Shown: positions 35,693 through 43,808 of the stretch, piece after piece | Layout: each line of letters starts with the position of its first letter | How positions within the stretch are numbered: position 1 is the stretch's first letter | Assembly (NCBI GenBank): GCA_964538615.1 | Contig: CAZIGK010000001.1 | Location: 62,001 to 126,000 of the forward strand | Source of the DNA: CAZIGK01 sp964538615 | GTDB taxonomy: Bacteria > Pseudomonadota > Alphaproteobacteria > Rickettsiales > RI-342 | DNA length: 64,000 nt | Direction: 5' to 3' | Program-made: the position numbers and the translations under genes | Notes under the pieces: model-generated | The model's input: the letters and a program-made list of their open reading frames with translations, nothing else | Told to the model about the DNA's origin: nothing | Databases searched by the model: none

Positions 35693-35734
35693 TTGAGAAT
35701 CGTTATCGCTAGAATCTTTCTAAAGATTCGCTAG
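35693..35734. promoter_or_regulatory. Putative iron-responsive operators upstream of sodB
   Basis: TTGAGAATCGTTATCGCT (35693-35710) resembles a Fur-type site. Immediately after it, GAATCTTT-CT-AAAGATTC (35712-35729) is a perfect inverted repeat, with outer CTAG on each side, and resembles Irr/ICE-type AGAA..TTCT boxes of alphaproteobacteria. It lies 50-90 bp before sodB and just upstream of the divergent gene. Confidence 0.5.
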
Positions 35735-35782
35735 AGTACGGGACACAAACCATGTTATCCAGCGAAAAATGGAGAGTTTTAT

Positions 35783-36406
35783 ATGGCTTTTACGCTGCCA
35801 CCCCTACCCTATGCGAAAAATGCTCTGTCACCTCATATGTCTGAGGAGACCTTTAATTTTCACTATGAAAAACACCATAATGCTTACGTAGTGAACCTGA
35901 ACAAGCTGGTGGAAGGTACGGAATATGCCACTATGCCGCTGGAAGATGTGGTGAAGGCAACCGCAGGCAAAGCCGACAAGCAAGGTATTTTCAATAATGC
36001 TGCGCAAGTGTGGAATCATAGCTTTTTTTGGAGCAGCATGACCCCTAACAACGGTGGCGGCACCCCAACGGGTGAGTTGGCCGCCAAAATCAATGCCGCC
36101 TTTGGTAGCTATGATGCGTTTAAAGAGCAGTTTAAAACGGCGGCTACTACACAATTTGGTAGTGGCTGGGCATGGCTGGTGGAAGAAAACGGCAGCTTAA
36201 AAATCACCAAAACCGCTAATGCTGATACGCCACTGGCACATGGTCAAAACCCACTGCTAACCGTGGATGTGTGGGAGCATGCGTATTATTTGGATTTCCA
36301 GAATCGGCGTCCGGATTTTGTGGATAGTTTCCTGAACCATTTGGTGAATTGGGAATTTGCCGCTGAAAATCTGGGTCGTGGTGAGCCTTTTAAGGTCGCT
36401 GCGTAA
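35783..36406 (+). CDS. sodB: Superoxide dismutase, iron type
   Basis: 207 residues; GGAG lies 8 nt before the ATG. It converts superoxide to hydrogen peroxide and oxygen. Metal ligands: His27 (FHYEKHH), His79 (QVWNHSFFW), Asp162 and His166 (DVWEHAYYL). The Gln in NNAAQVWNH is the position that marks the Fe-dependent subgroup. There is no signal peptide, so it is cytoplasmic. It carries its own operator region and terminator. Confidence 0.96.
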   Translation: MAFTLPPLPYAKNALSPHMSEETFNFHYEKHHNAYVVNLNKLVEGTEYATMPLEDVVKATAGKADKQGIFNNAAQVWNHSFFWSSMTPNNGGGTPTGELAAKINAAFGSYDAFKEQFKTAATTQFGSGWAWLVEENGSLKITKTANADTPLAHGQNPLLTVDVWEHAYYLDFQNRRPDFVDSFLNHLVNWEFAAENLGRGEPFKVAA

Positions 36407-36438
36407 CAGCATCCATCGGATGTAGGCATTCGCCATAA

Positions 36439-36468
36439 GGCGCGGGGTTAGGCTCCGCGCCTTTTTTT
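36439..36468 (+). terminator. Rho-independent terminator of sodB
   Basis: GGCGCGG at 36439-36445 pairs with CCGCGCC at 36455-36461, followed by seven T residues. Confidence 0.92.
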
Positions 36469-36471
36469 ATC

Positions 36472-36512
36472 GCGTGGGTGGGTGCCTGCGCAGGCATGAC
36501 GGGTTCTCCCAA
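36472..36512. repeat. Terminal palindrome of the stem-loop repeat, solo copy
   Basis: CGTGGGTGGGTGCCTGC followed by GCAGGCATGACGGGTTCTCCC. Here the arms TGCCTGC/GCAGGCA touch without a loop (36483-36496). The GACGGGTTCTC tail equals that of the 6.3-kb copies. It lies between the convergent sodB and Mth938-like genes. Confidence 0.75.
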
Positions 36513-36535
36513 GGGGCGGTGTAAAGGAGAGCGCC

Positions 36536-36919
36536 TTATGGTAGGGGGCAGAGCAAGGCAGCGACTTTACGACCTTCCGCCAGCAGGACATTAAAGGTGC
36601 GGCAGGCGGCACCGGTAGACATGACTTCCACCGCCAGTGATGCCTGCTTACAACGCTGTCGCAGGTCAGGCGGCAGGTAGGCTGGGCGTTCTCCTGTACC
36701 GATAAGCAGGATTTCGATGGGATAAGGAACATTAAACGCGGGTTGCAGGTCTGTTTCGGTGAGGGTTTGTGGGGATTCTGGGGCTGGCCATGCTTGTGTG
36801 GATGCCAGTTGCACAAACACCCCGCCCGTATGCCATTGCCCACGGATACGAAAGCCCCCGTTACCGTAACTTTCGATGAGTTGGGCGGAGGAGCTAACGG
36901 TTGGTGTAATATCGGGCAT
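36536..36919 (-). CDS. Mth938-like domain protein (NDUFAF3-related)
   Basis: 127 residues. The family pattern is visible: YGNGGFRIRGQWHTGGVFV near the N-terminus, PIEILLIGTGERPAYLPPDLRQRC in the middle, and VEVMSTGAACRTFNVLLAEGRKVAALLCPL at the end. The mitochondrial relative NDUFAF3 assists complex I assembly; the bacterial role is untested. It starts 11 bp after the secD stop, with the likely ribosome site inside the secD end, so it is co-transcribed with yajC-secD. Confidence 0.87.
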   Translation of the reverse strand: MPDITPTVSSSAQLIESYGNGGFRIRGQWHTGGVFVQLASTQAWPAPESPQTLTETDLQPAFNVPYPIEILLIGTGERPAYLPPDLRQRCKQASLAVEVMSTGAACRTFNVLLAEGRKVAALLCPLP

Positions 36920-36930
36920 CCGCAGTCAAC

Positions 36931-38466
36931 CTAGATGGAAAGTTTTTGTGGGCGTTTATGCCGTACGTGGGTGACCAGCATCAGGCGGGTGAGCATAATG
37001 GCGGTGAACATAGAGGTGAGGATGCCAATAGACAGAGTAACCGCAAAACCACGCACTGGACCCGCCCCCATCTGGAACAGAATGAGCGCCGCCAGAAGGG
37101 TGGTAATATTGGCATCGAAGATGGTGCTGAATGCATGTTGAAAGCCTGCTTCCACGGCACCGGGAACTTTTTTGCCCGACCGCAATTCTTCCTTGATACG
37201 TTCATAGATGAGGACGTTGGCATCCACCACCATCCCCAAAGTCAGGACGATACCGGCAATGCCCGGCAGGGTCAGCGTTGCGCCCAGTGCGCTGAGTGCG
37301 GCGACAATCATGAGCATATTACAGGCAAGCGCCACCACCGCATAGACACCGGAGCGTTTATAATAAACGGCCATCATCAGGGCGACCAGAAGCACCCCCA
37401 GCACAAAGGCGCGGCTGCCTGCCTGTACGGAATCTTCCCCAAGGCTTGGACCAACGGTGCGTTCTTCCAGTACATTTAAGGGGGCTGGCAGGGCACCGGC
37501 ACGCAGCAAAATAGCCAGATCATTGGCGCTTTCTGCGGTAAAGTTACCGGAAATCATGCCAGAGCCGCCTAAAATCGGCTCGCGGATGACGGGGGCGCTA
37601 ATCACTTCTTCATCTAACAGAATGGCAAAGGGGCGCCCCACATTTTCCGACGTGATGGCACCGAATTTCCGTGCCCCTTGTGTGGTGAGCGTGAACGAGA
37701 CGATGGGCTGGTTTTCATTGAAGGCGGCATGGGCATCCGATAATTGATCCCCACCCAGCAGAGGTTGGCGTTCGATACGGATGGTGCCACCTTCCTGCAT
37801 GCGTACGACACGGCTGCCTGCTTCGCCAGCTTGTCCGGGAGAGACGACCAGATGGAAGCTGAGCTTTGCGGTTTTACCCAGTAATTGCTTCAGGCGCTCA
37901 GGGTCATTCATACCGGGCACTTGCAGGATGATGCGATCTTCTCCCTGTTGCTGAATGATGGGTTCACGGGTACCGGTTTCATCCACCCGGCGGCGGACGA
38001 TTTCAATGGATTGTTGCAGCAGTTGTTTACGGGCATCCTGCATGGCCTGTTCCGACAGGCTGAGCACCCAGTCTTCACCCGTTTGTGACAGGGTAAAGCG
38101 GCGATCCACCTCTTGCAGCGCCTCTTCAAACGCCTCTTCTGTTTGGCCTTTATTCAGGCGCGGAGTGAGGCGAACCGTCTCCCCTTCAATACGCAGGTTA
38201 CGGTAGCCCAGTTTGGCATCCCGCAGGGTGCGGCGAACCTCGTTACGCAGGTTTTCCCGTTGCTCCTGCAGGTAGGCCGTGACATCCACCTGTAATTGCA
38301 GATGCGAGCCACCTTGCAGATCCAGTCCCAGATTCACCGTTTGCTGGGGTAGCCAGCCAGGAACCGGTTTGCCCAGCAGGGCAAACAGATTCGGCAGGGA
38401 CAAGACCAGTGCCCCAATGAGTACAACGGCGATCAGAAGTTTTTTCCACAGTGGAAAATCCTGCAT
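36931..38466 (-). CDS. secD: Protein translocase subunit SecD
   Basis: 511 residues; GGAG precedes the ATG. With SecF it forms the proton-driven accessory unit of the Sec translocon. Visible parts: the first membrane helix (LLIAVVLIGALVLSLP), LGLDLQGGSHLQLQVD (D1 motif), the periplasmic P1 head (EIVRRRVDETGTREP, RIILQVPG), and five C-terminal helices with the GMVVDANVLIYERIKEELR motif. Upstream is yajC as usual. Downstream there is no secF; the next gene is the Mth938-like one. The protein ends after the SecD helices and is not a SecDF fusion. Confidence 0.95.
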   Translation of the reverse strand: MQDFPLWKKLLIAVVLIGALVLSLPNLFALLGKPVPGWLPQQTVNLGLDLQGGSHLQLQVDVTAYLQEQRENLRNEVRRTLRDAKLGYRNLRIEGETVRLTPRLNKGQTEEAFEEALQEVDRRFTLSQTGEDWVLSLSEQAMQDARKQLLQQSIEIVRRRVDETGTREPIIQQQGEDRIILQVPGMNDPERLKQLLGKTAKLSFHLVVSPGQAGEAGSRVVRMQEGGTIRIERQPLLGGDQLSDAHAAFNENQPIVSFTLTTQGARKFGAITSENVGRPFAILLDEEVISAPVIREPILGGSGMISGNFTAESANDLAILLRAGALPAPLNVLEERTVGPSLGEDSVQAGSRAFVLGVLLVALMMAVYYKRSGVYAVVALACNMLMIVAALSALGATLTLPGIAGIVLTLGMVVDANVLIYERIKEELRSGKKVPGAVEAGFQHAFSTIFDANITTLLAALILFQMGAGPVRGFAVTLSIGILTSMFTAIMLTRLMLVTHVRHKRPQKLSI

Positions 38467-38530
38467 ACGGGTGGCTCCGGTTAGGATGAAAAGAGAGCGG
38501 TTAGGAAAGCGAGAGGTGAACCGCCGTCAC

Positions 38531-38926
38531 TTATTTGGCTACGGTTTTGCGGCGTGTTTTTTTATTGTCGTCATTGGCAGCAGGCTGCGGTTTAGCCACC
38601 ACGTTATTGACCGTGGAACGCAGCACCTTGACGGTCACGCCTGTCGCTACTTCCACTTCCAGTGTTTCTTCTTTTTCATCCACACGGGTAACCGTGCCAA
38701 GGACGCCACCAGCGGTCACAATTTTGTCTCCCCGTTTCAGAGCGGTGACCATTTGCTGATGCTCTTTCAGGCGGCGTTGTTGAGGGCGAATGACAATGAA
38801 GTAAAAAATAATGGCCATGCCGCCAATGAGCAACAGTTGCGAAGATGGGCTGGCAGCCTGTGGTGCGGTGGCTGCGTTTTCTGCCACCTGAGCGGCGGCT
38901 TGCTGGGCAATAGCATAAATAGACAT
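38531..38926 (-). CDS. yajC: Preprotein translocase subunit YajC
   Basis: 131 residues. One membrane helix (QLLLIGGMAIIFYFIVIRPQ) is followed by QRRLKEHQQMVTALKRGDKIVTAGGVLGTV, the YajC signature, and a basic tail. It associates with SecDF. It sits 64 bp before secD on the same strand. Confidence 0.95.
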   Translation of the reverse strand: MSIYAIAQQAAAQVAENAATAPQAASPSSQLLLIGGMAIIFYFIVIRPQQRRLKEHQQMVTALKRGDKIVTAGGVLGTVTRVDEKEETLEVEVATGVTVKVLRSTVNNVVAKPQPAANDDNKKTRRKTVAK

Positions 38927-39039
38927 GAAAGAACCCTTATGTCGTGAATAATAAAATGATTGGCAGGCACTATAGAGAGGGGCTGGTCAGTCCGCAACGG
39001 TTAATCCGGCAGGAGGGTGGACGGAAGCACGCTGCGTGG

Positions 39040-40008
39040 TCAGATCATTGCGTGATACTGGCGGAACCACTGGACAAACTGTGCCATGCCTTCTTCAATT
39101 GAGATATGGGGATGAAAGCCCAAATCACGCTGACTATCTGTGATATCGGCATAGGTTTCCAGTACATCACCGGGTTGAAGGGGAAAAAAATGCTTGGTGG
39201 CCTGCCTGCCGGTGGCCTGCTCAATGGCGGCGATGAAGCGCAGCAAATCCACCGATTGATGATTGCCCAAATTATACAGGCGATGGCTGTTGGGAGCGGC
39301 AGGTTGATGCAATGCCCCCATGATGCCTTCAACAATATCGGTAATATAGGTGAAATCCCGCTTCATGCGCCCATGGTTATACACCTCTATGGCTTCCCCC
39401 GCGAGAATAGCGCGGGTGAATTTCCATGGAGCCATATCCGGCCTGCCCCATGGTCCATACACGGTAAAAAAGCGCAACCCCGTGAGGGAAAGCTGGTAGA
39501 GGTGGCGGTAGCTTTCTGCCATTAGCTCCCCTGCCCGCTTGGTTGCGGCATAGAGGGACACCGGGTGGTCCACGTGATCCGTTGGGCGGTAGGGGCGCGT
39601 GTCATTGGCGCCATAGACAGAGCTTGAACTGGCATAAATGCCTTGCGGAATGGCATATTGGCGCATGAGTTCCAGCATGACCAATTGGCCATCCACATTG
39701 CTGTGGGTGTAGGCGAAGGGATTTTGCAGGGAATAACGCACCCCGGCCTGAGCCGCGAGGTGGATAATGGCATCCGGTGTGCCATATTGCCTGATCACCG
39801 CCTGCATGGACGGCCAATCTGCACAATCCGCCTGTAGGAAATGGAACCCCTGTTGGGTCGTTAATTGTGCGAGGCGGTCATGCTTTAACTGGACGGGATA
39901 ATAGTCATTGAGGTTATCCACCCCCACGACCTGATAGCCCTGCGACAGCAGACGAAGTGCGGTATGCATGCCGATAAAGCCTGCGGCCCCCGTGAGAAGT
40001 ATTTTCAC
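39040..40008 (-). CDS. UDP-glucuronate 4-epimerase-like NAD-dependent epimerase
   Basis: 322 residues from a GTG with GGAGGAG upstream; it overlaps the preceding gene's stop as GTGA. It is an extended SDR enzyme: GAAGFIGMH binds NAD, SSSSVYGA holds the Ser, and Tyr153/Lys157 (SLYAATK) form the catalytic pair. The stretch GLRFFTVYGPWGRPDMAPWKFT is typical of UDP-glucuronate 4-epimerases (LpsL/Cap1J type), which make UDP-galacturonate from the product of Ugd. Its partner is the glycosyltransferase fusion encoded just upstream. Confidence 0.88.
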   Translation of the reverse strand: MKILLTGAAGFIGMHTALRLLSQGYQVVGVDNLNDYYPVQLKHDRLAQLTTQQGFHFLQADCADWPSMQAVIRQYGTPDAIIHLAAQAGVRYSLQNPFAYTHSNVDGQLVMLELMRQYAIPQGIYASSSSVYGANDTRPYRPTDHVDHPVSLYAATKRAGELMAESYRHLYQLSLTGLRFFTVYGPWGRPDMAPWKFTRAILAGEAIEVYNHGRMKRDFTYITDIVEGIMGALHQPAAPNSHRLYNLGNHQSVDLLRFIAAIEQATGRQATKHFFPLQPGDVLETYADITDSQRDLGFHPHISIEEGMAQFVQWFRQYHAMI

Positions 40009-41897
40009 GCGGTCTCCTCCAGCGCATCCAGATACGTACGGGCGATGGTGGTAGGTTCAAACAGCGAGGGGCTGAATTTTAATTGTTCCTGCGCGGGATG
40101 ATTATCCAGCAATTGATCCTGTTCGGCGTCCCGCAGTGCCTTGAGTTCCTGCATCTGATGGCAGCGTCGCCACCAACGGCACAAGCGGGAGGAAAGAAGC
40201 CGCGGCTTGATTTGTTCCGCTTCCTGCATACGCAGCACCATTTCCCGAACGGAGACGATTTCTCCCCCGGCGAGGGTGAGGGTTTGGCCGTTCAGTTCCC
40301 GGTTGCCGATAGCGCGGAGAATGGCGCGGGCGGCATCTTCCACCTGCAGGGGTTGACGGCGGCCTGTTGCCTGCCCGGAAAGCGGCACCCAGCCATGGGT
40401 GCGTATATGCTGGCGTAGATCGCTGAGGGAGTCTCCCACACCCAGCCCATAGGTTGGGGCATGGCGAAAGATGGTGGCGCGGATTTTCAGGCGCTCGCAC
40501 AGGCCGAAGAACTCACGCTCTGCCTGTTTGCTGACTGCGGTTGTGTCATCGGATGGTTCTGTTGCTGTCTCCCGTTGGCGTAGCAGGGTTTGTTCCTGCT
40601 GCCAGCGGGCGGGCGTGACCCACAAAAGCTGGCGCAACCCTAGCTTTTGCCAATGGCGCAGGGTGGTTTCATCCGGCAGGTTATTGCCAAGCAGAATCAC
40701 ATATTCCGGTTGGCCTTCTGCGGCCAGCCCCGGCAGAGTCCACTGCAACTGCGCGTCATAAAACGGCAGCGGTGTGGAGCGCAGCACGCGAAGGCGCTGG
40801 TTCATTTTCAACAATCGGCGCAACAGTGCCAGCCAGAGCGCATGGTCTTTTTCCCCGTAGAGCCAGACTTCTCCCTCCATTTCCGGGAAGGCTTTGGCTG
40901 TGGTGAGCATGGGCGCAGGGGTTTGTTCATATTCCTGAAGCAAAAACAGCTTGCGCAGCAATTGCTGTCGTTGCGCATCATACAGGCGCGCTTTTTGTTT
41001 CAGGCGTTGTTGCATACGACGACGCATCAGACGGCGTAACCTGGGCAAGAGGCGAGCTTTTTTGACCCATTTGGCGTCGGAAGGTTCGGTGAAGTAATGT
41101 TTCCAATAGTGATCCAGCCCATGCAATGCACGGCGCTGCCATGCGGCATCCCATGGGTTGCCAAGCCAGTATAGCGTGATGGATGGCAGCCACAGCAGAC
41201 GGTAGCCTTTGGCACGCAGGCGCAAACAGAAATCCCACCCGGCGAGGAGTTCACCGTACTCTCCGTTCAGGCCGTCAAACTCCTGAAACAGGTGCTTACT
41301 GCATAGCCAGACATAGGGAGGTAAGGAGGGAACGGCCAGTGCATCTTTCATGCCCGATGCATCTGGCAGGAAGAGGCCAAGACCGGCGTCCTTATCTTCC
41401 GGTTTATGTTGTAACTCTGCGACAAAGTGTTTGGGTGTGAGTAGATTGGTACGGTTTTCACGCAAAGGATTGCCTTCTGCATCCAGCAGGCGTGGGCTGA
41501 TGATGCCACCTTGTTTATTCGCATCCAATGCGCGTGCCATTTGCAACAGACAGCCGGGCGGTAGGATAGCCTGCGCTGACACAAACAGCAGCATGCGCCC
41601 TTTGGCCATATCTGCCCCGATATTGCGAGCGGCGGCTTGTTGCATATCCGGCTCTGGCAGGTCAATGATGCGCATTTTTTTGTGAAAGCCCGCCAGTTGT
41701 TCCAGCCGGGTGCGGGTGTCTGGGGTCAGGCCATTATCCAGCAGTAGCAGTTCCAACAACCCTTCCTGTGTCAGGAGGGATTGCAGGCAGAGCCAGAGCG
41801 CGGCATCAGCCCCATCTGCCACGACAATGGCGCTGGCGCGAATATCCGAAACGGCCAGAGAATCTTCGTTCAGCAGTTCACCCTGTTCTGTGGTCAT
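40005..41897 (-). CDS. Glycosyltransferase family 2 protein fused to a truncated epimerase-like domain
   Basis: About 630 residues from the ATG at 41897 (start uncertain; the frame is open to 41960). Residues ~20-260 are a GT2-like glycosyltransferase: IVVADGADAALWLCLQSLL opens the nucleotide-binding part, LLLLDNG follows, and GWDFCLRLRAKGYRLLWLPS is the acceptor-side (E/D)D-x-L-R motif region. A basic helical linker (~290-345) follows. The C-terminal ~270 residues resemble the second half of SDR epimerases: RHAPTYGLGVGDSLSDLRQHI, then PLQVEDAARAILRAI, then TLTLAGGEIVSVREMV. The dinucleotide-binding GxxGxxG and YxxxK are not seen, so this half is probably not a working oxidoreductase. It is coupled to the UDP-glucuronate epimerase. 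Confidence 0.7.
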   Translation of the reverse strand: MTTEQGELLNEDSLAVSDIRASAIVVADGADAALWLCLQSLLTQEGLLELLLLDNGLTPDTRTRLEQLAGFHKKMRIIDLPEPDMQQAAARNIGADMAKGRMLLFVSAQAILPPGCLLQMARALDANKQGGIISPRLLDAEGNPLRENRTNLLTPKHFVAELQHKPEDKDAGLGLFLPDASGMKDALAVPSLPPYVWLCSKHLFQEFDGLNGEYGELLAGWDFCLRLRAKGYRLLWLPSITLYWLGNPWDAAWQRRALHGLDHYWKHYFTEPSDAKWVKKARLLPRLRRLMRRRMQQRLKQKARLYDAQRQQLLRKLFLLQEYEQTPAPMLTTAKAFPEMEGEVWLYGEKDHALWLALLRRLLKMNQRLRVLRSTPLPFYDAQLQWTLPGLAAEGQPEYVILLGNNLPDETTLRHWQKLGLRQLLWVTPARWQQEQTLLRQRETATEPSDDTTAVSKQAEREFFGLCERLKIRATIFRHAPTYGLGVGDSLSDLRQHIRTHGWVPLSGQATGRRQPLQVEDAARAILRAIGNRELNGQTLTLAGGEIVSVREMVLRMQEAEQIKPRLLSSRLCRWWRRCHQMQELKALRDAEQDQLLDNHPAQEQLKFSPSLFEPTTIARTYLDALEETA

Positions 41898-42180
41898 GGT
41901 TCTGTGCGTTCTGTGTGCGGCGTGATGATGAAGATGGACAAAGCCATGGTTGTACATCAACTGTCGCTACAGACAATCAGAATTATGCAACAGATGTGAT
42001 GATCTACGCGCTTCCTATCGGCTCTCTGTGCGAGGGGACAGGTGTATGCTGATGGTGTGGATTGGGTCACAGTGGGGGATATATTTACGGATCACACAGG
42101 TACTTGTCTGCCATGATGATCGGAATCAACGCGTGTGGCATCTATAGCGCAAGCCCGTGGTAGATGCGTGGGGAGGATTG

Positions 42181-43128
42181 TTACCCCGCACGGGCACGGG
42201 ATGTTTCCTCCAGCATAATACGGTGAGCGCGTTCATATTCCATATGGGTGGCACGCGCCAGCATCGCTTCCTTGAACAGGATCAGGGCGTCCTGTCGCAG
42301 CCGTTGCAGAATGCTGACATGTTGATCTGGATCACGGAGTTGAATATCCACCACCTGTCCTTGCTCATTCATCTCGATCATCAGAGGTTTGAATTGCCTG
42401 CGGCCAATAACCGCAGAACCAGTATTGTGTGCCGAGACAGGTTGTTCCGGCGTGTGGATACCTTCTGGCTGAAAGCCCTGATACGCATGGTGAATGTGGC
42501 CGTAGATAATGTGAGCAATACCCAACAGCAGCTCTGGATGTTCCTGACTGTAGGCCTGCCATATAGCATCCAGATTTTTTTGTGGCGGGTGAAACAGGGC
42601 TTTGGAGGCTGCACCGGGAGCCAGAATATTGCCGATGAAACCGATAAGTTTTGGGAAATCCGGATGGATGTGTTTGGTCATGCTGATAAGACCACCCAGT
42701 TTTAATTTAAGCTGGCTTGTATCCTGTGGGGCATCATCCCGACGTTCGGTACTGTAACGGTGGATGGGGGCGTCTCCATGTAGGAACAGGGCTTCTCCCA
42801 ATTGTACTTCATCGGCATAGGCATGGAAGTTGGGATATTCTGCGGCCAAAGCCTGCATGGCAGGGAGCAGACCGGGAATATCCTCGTGGTTGCCCTGCAC
42901 CCAATGTATTTCCGTCTCCGGAAAGCGTTCCAGCCAGCGGCGCATTTGACGAACAGCGCGCTGGATGACCTCTGCCGGGGTTTCTGTGGTGGCCTTGCCT
43001 TCAAAAATATCGCCCCCCATGACCACAATATCCGCTTCTGCCATGCCCGCTTCAATGGCAGGCAGGTATTCTGCTCCACGGCTATAGGGAGAACCAAGAT
43101 GTGAATCGGAGAAACTATAGATTTTCAT
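42181..43128 (-). CDS. Calcineurin-like metallophosphoesterase (UDP-2,3-diacylglucosamine hydrolase-like)
   Basis: 315 residues from the ATG at 43128 (MKIYSFSDSHLGSP); the frame is open upstream but the family starts here. All five metal motifs are present: SDSHLG, GGDIFEG, GNHED, LHGD and GHIHH. The order and the H-x-G-D/GHxH spacing suit LpxH/LpxI-like or related phosphohydrolases. The substrate cannot be fixed from the sequence. The C-terminal ~60 residues are a charged helical extension. It is divergent from the rrf2-suf operon. Confidence 0.8.
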   Translation of the reverse strand: MKIYSFSDSHLGSPYSRGAEYLPAIEAGMAEADIVVMGGDIFEGKATTETPAEVIQRAVRQMRRWLERFPETEIHWVQGNHEDIPGLLPAMQALAAEYPNFHAYADEVQLGEALFLHGDAPIHRYSTERRDDAPQDTSQLKLKLGGLISMTKHIHPDFPKLIGFIGNILAPGAASKALFHPPQKNLDAIWQAYSQEHPELLLGIAHIIYGHIHHAYQGFQPEGIHTPEQPVSAHNTGSAVIGRRQFKPLMIEMNEQGQVVDIQLRDPDQHVSILQRLRQDALILFKEAMLARATHMEYERAHRIMLEETSRARAG

Positions 43129-43272
43129 GAAACGTCCCGTGTCTATCATTTTTTTGCGCAATGTATATTTTTGTTGCGCCCATGGCCAGCAAAAGTTATG
43201 GCATAGGCGCGAACATCCTAAACCGTGCGGAGACTTCTGTACAGGATGACGCAAATCAGGTGACAAAAGGGA

Positions 43273-43320
43273 TTGACGGGCGCAGGAGAAATCATATAGT
43301 ACCAATATAGTACTATATTG
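43273..43320 (+). promoter_or_regulatory. Promoter and palindromic operator of the rrf2-suf operon
   Basis: TTGACG (43273-43278), a 16-bp spacer, then TATAGT (43295-43300) form a good sigma-70 type promoter. Starting 2 bp later, CAATATAGTACTATATTG (43303-43320) is a perfect 18-bp palindrome over the expected transcription start. The half-site ATAGTAC also occurs just upstream, within the -10 region. This fits autorepression by the Rrf2 protein encoded 11 bp downstream. Confidence 0.75.
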
Positions 43321-43331
43321 GGGCTGACGCC

Positions 43332-43802
43332 ATGATCCGACTAAGCCGTATGGCTGATTACGCTATTGTCATTGCATCGACCATCGCGCAGGAGCGCGGG
43401 GGGTTGTATAGTGCGCAGGCATTGGCCAGTGTTTCACAACTAACACTGCCAACGGTCAGCAAAATTTTAAAGCAACTGGTGAAAGCGGGTATTTTAGCAT
43501 CTGTCCGGGGGAGTCAGGGCGGGTATCGGCTGGCACATGCCGCACAGGATATTAGCATCGCTGCGATTATTGAGGCGATGGATGGCCCGATTGCCCTCAC
43601 CGAATGTGTGGATGCACATGATGAAGGCACCTGTCAGATTGAATCTATTTGTGGAATGAAAAGCGGTTGGGACAAGGTGAATCTGGCAGTGCGCAGCGCG
43701 TTGCAGGGGGTCACACTTTCTGATTTTGCTTATAACCCGCTCTTTATCAGCCACGGGGCACCTGCACAGCAAGTGCGGCCACTGGCAGTGCATGAGGGAT
43801 AA
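43332..43802 (+). CDS. Rrf2-family Fe-S-responsive transcriptional regulator of the suf operon
   Basis: 156 residues. The winged-helix N-terminus has MIRLSRMADYAIVIAS and LPTVSKILKQLVKAGILASVRGSQGGYRLA. The cluster-binding cysteines are Cys92, Cys101 and Cys107 (EC..T-C..S-I-C), the Rrf2/IscR arrangement for a [2Fe-2S] cluster. It is the first gene of the suf operon, 6 bp before sufB, which is the normal position for the SUF regulator in alpha- and gammaproteobacteria. It probably represses the operon when cluster-loaded. Confidence 0.93.
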   Translation: MIRLSRMADYAIVIASTIAQERGGLYSAQALASVSQLTLPTVSKILKQLVKAGILASVRGSQGGYRLAHAAQDISIAAIIEAMDGPIALTECVDAHDEGTCQIESICGMKSGWDKVNLAVRSALQGVTLSDFAYNPLFISHGAPAQQVRPLAVHEG

Positions 43803-43808
43803 GACACG

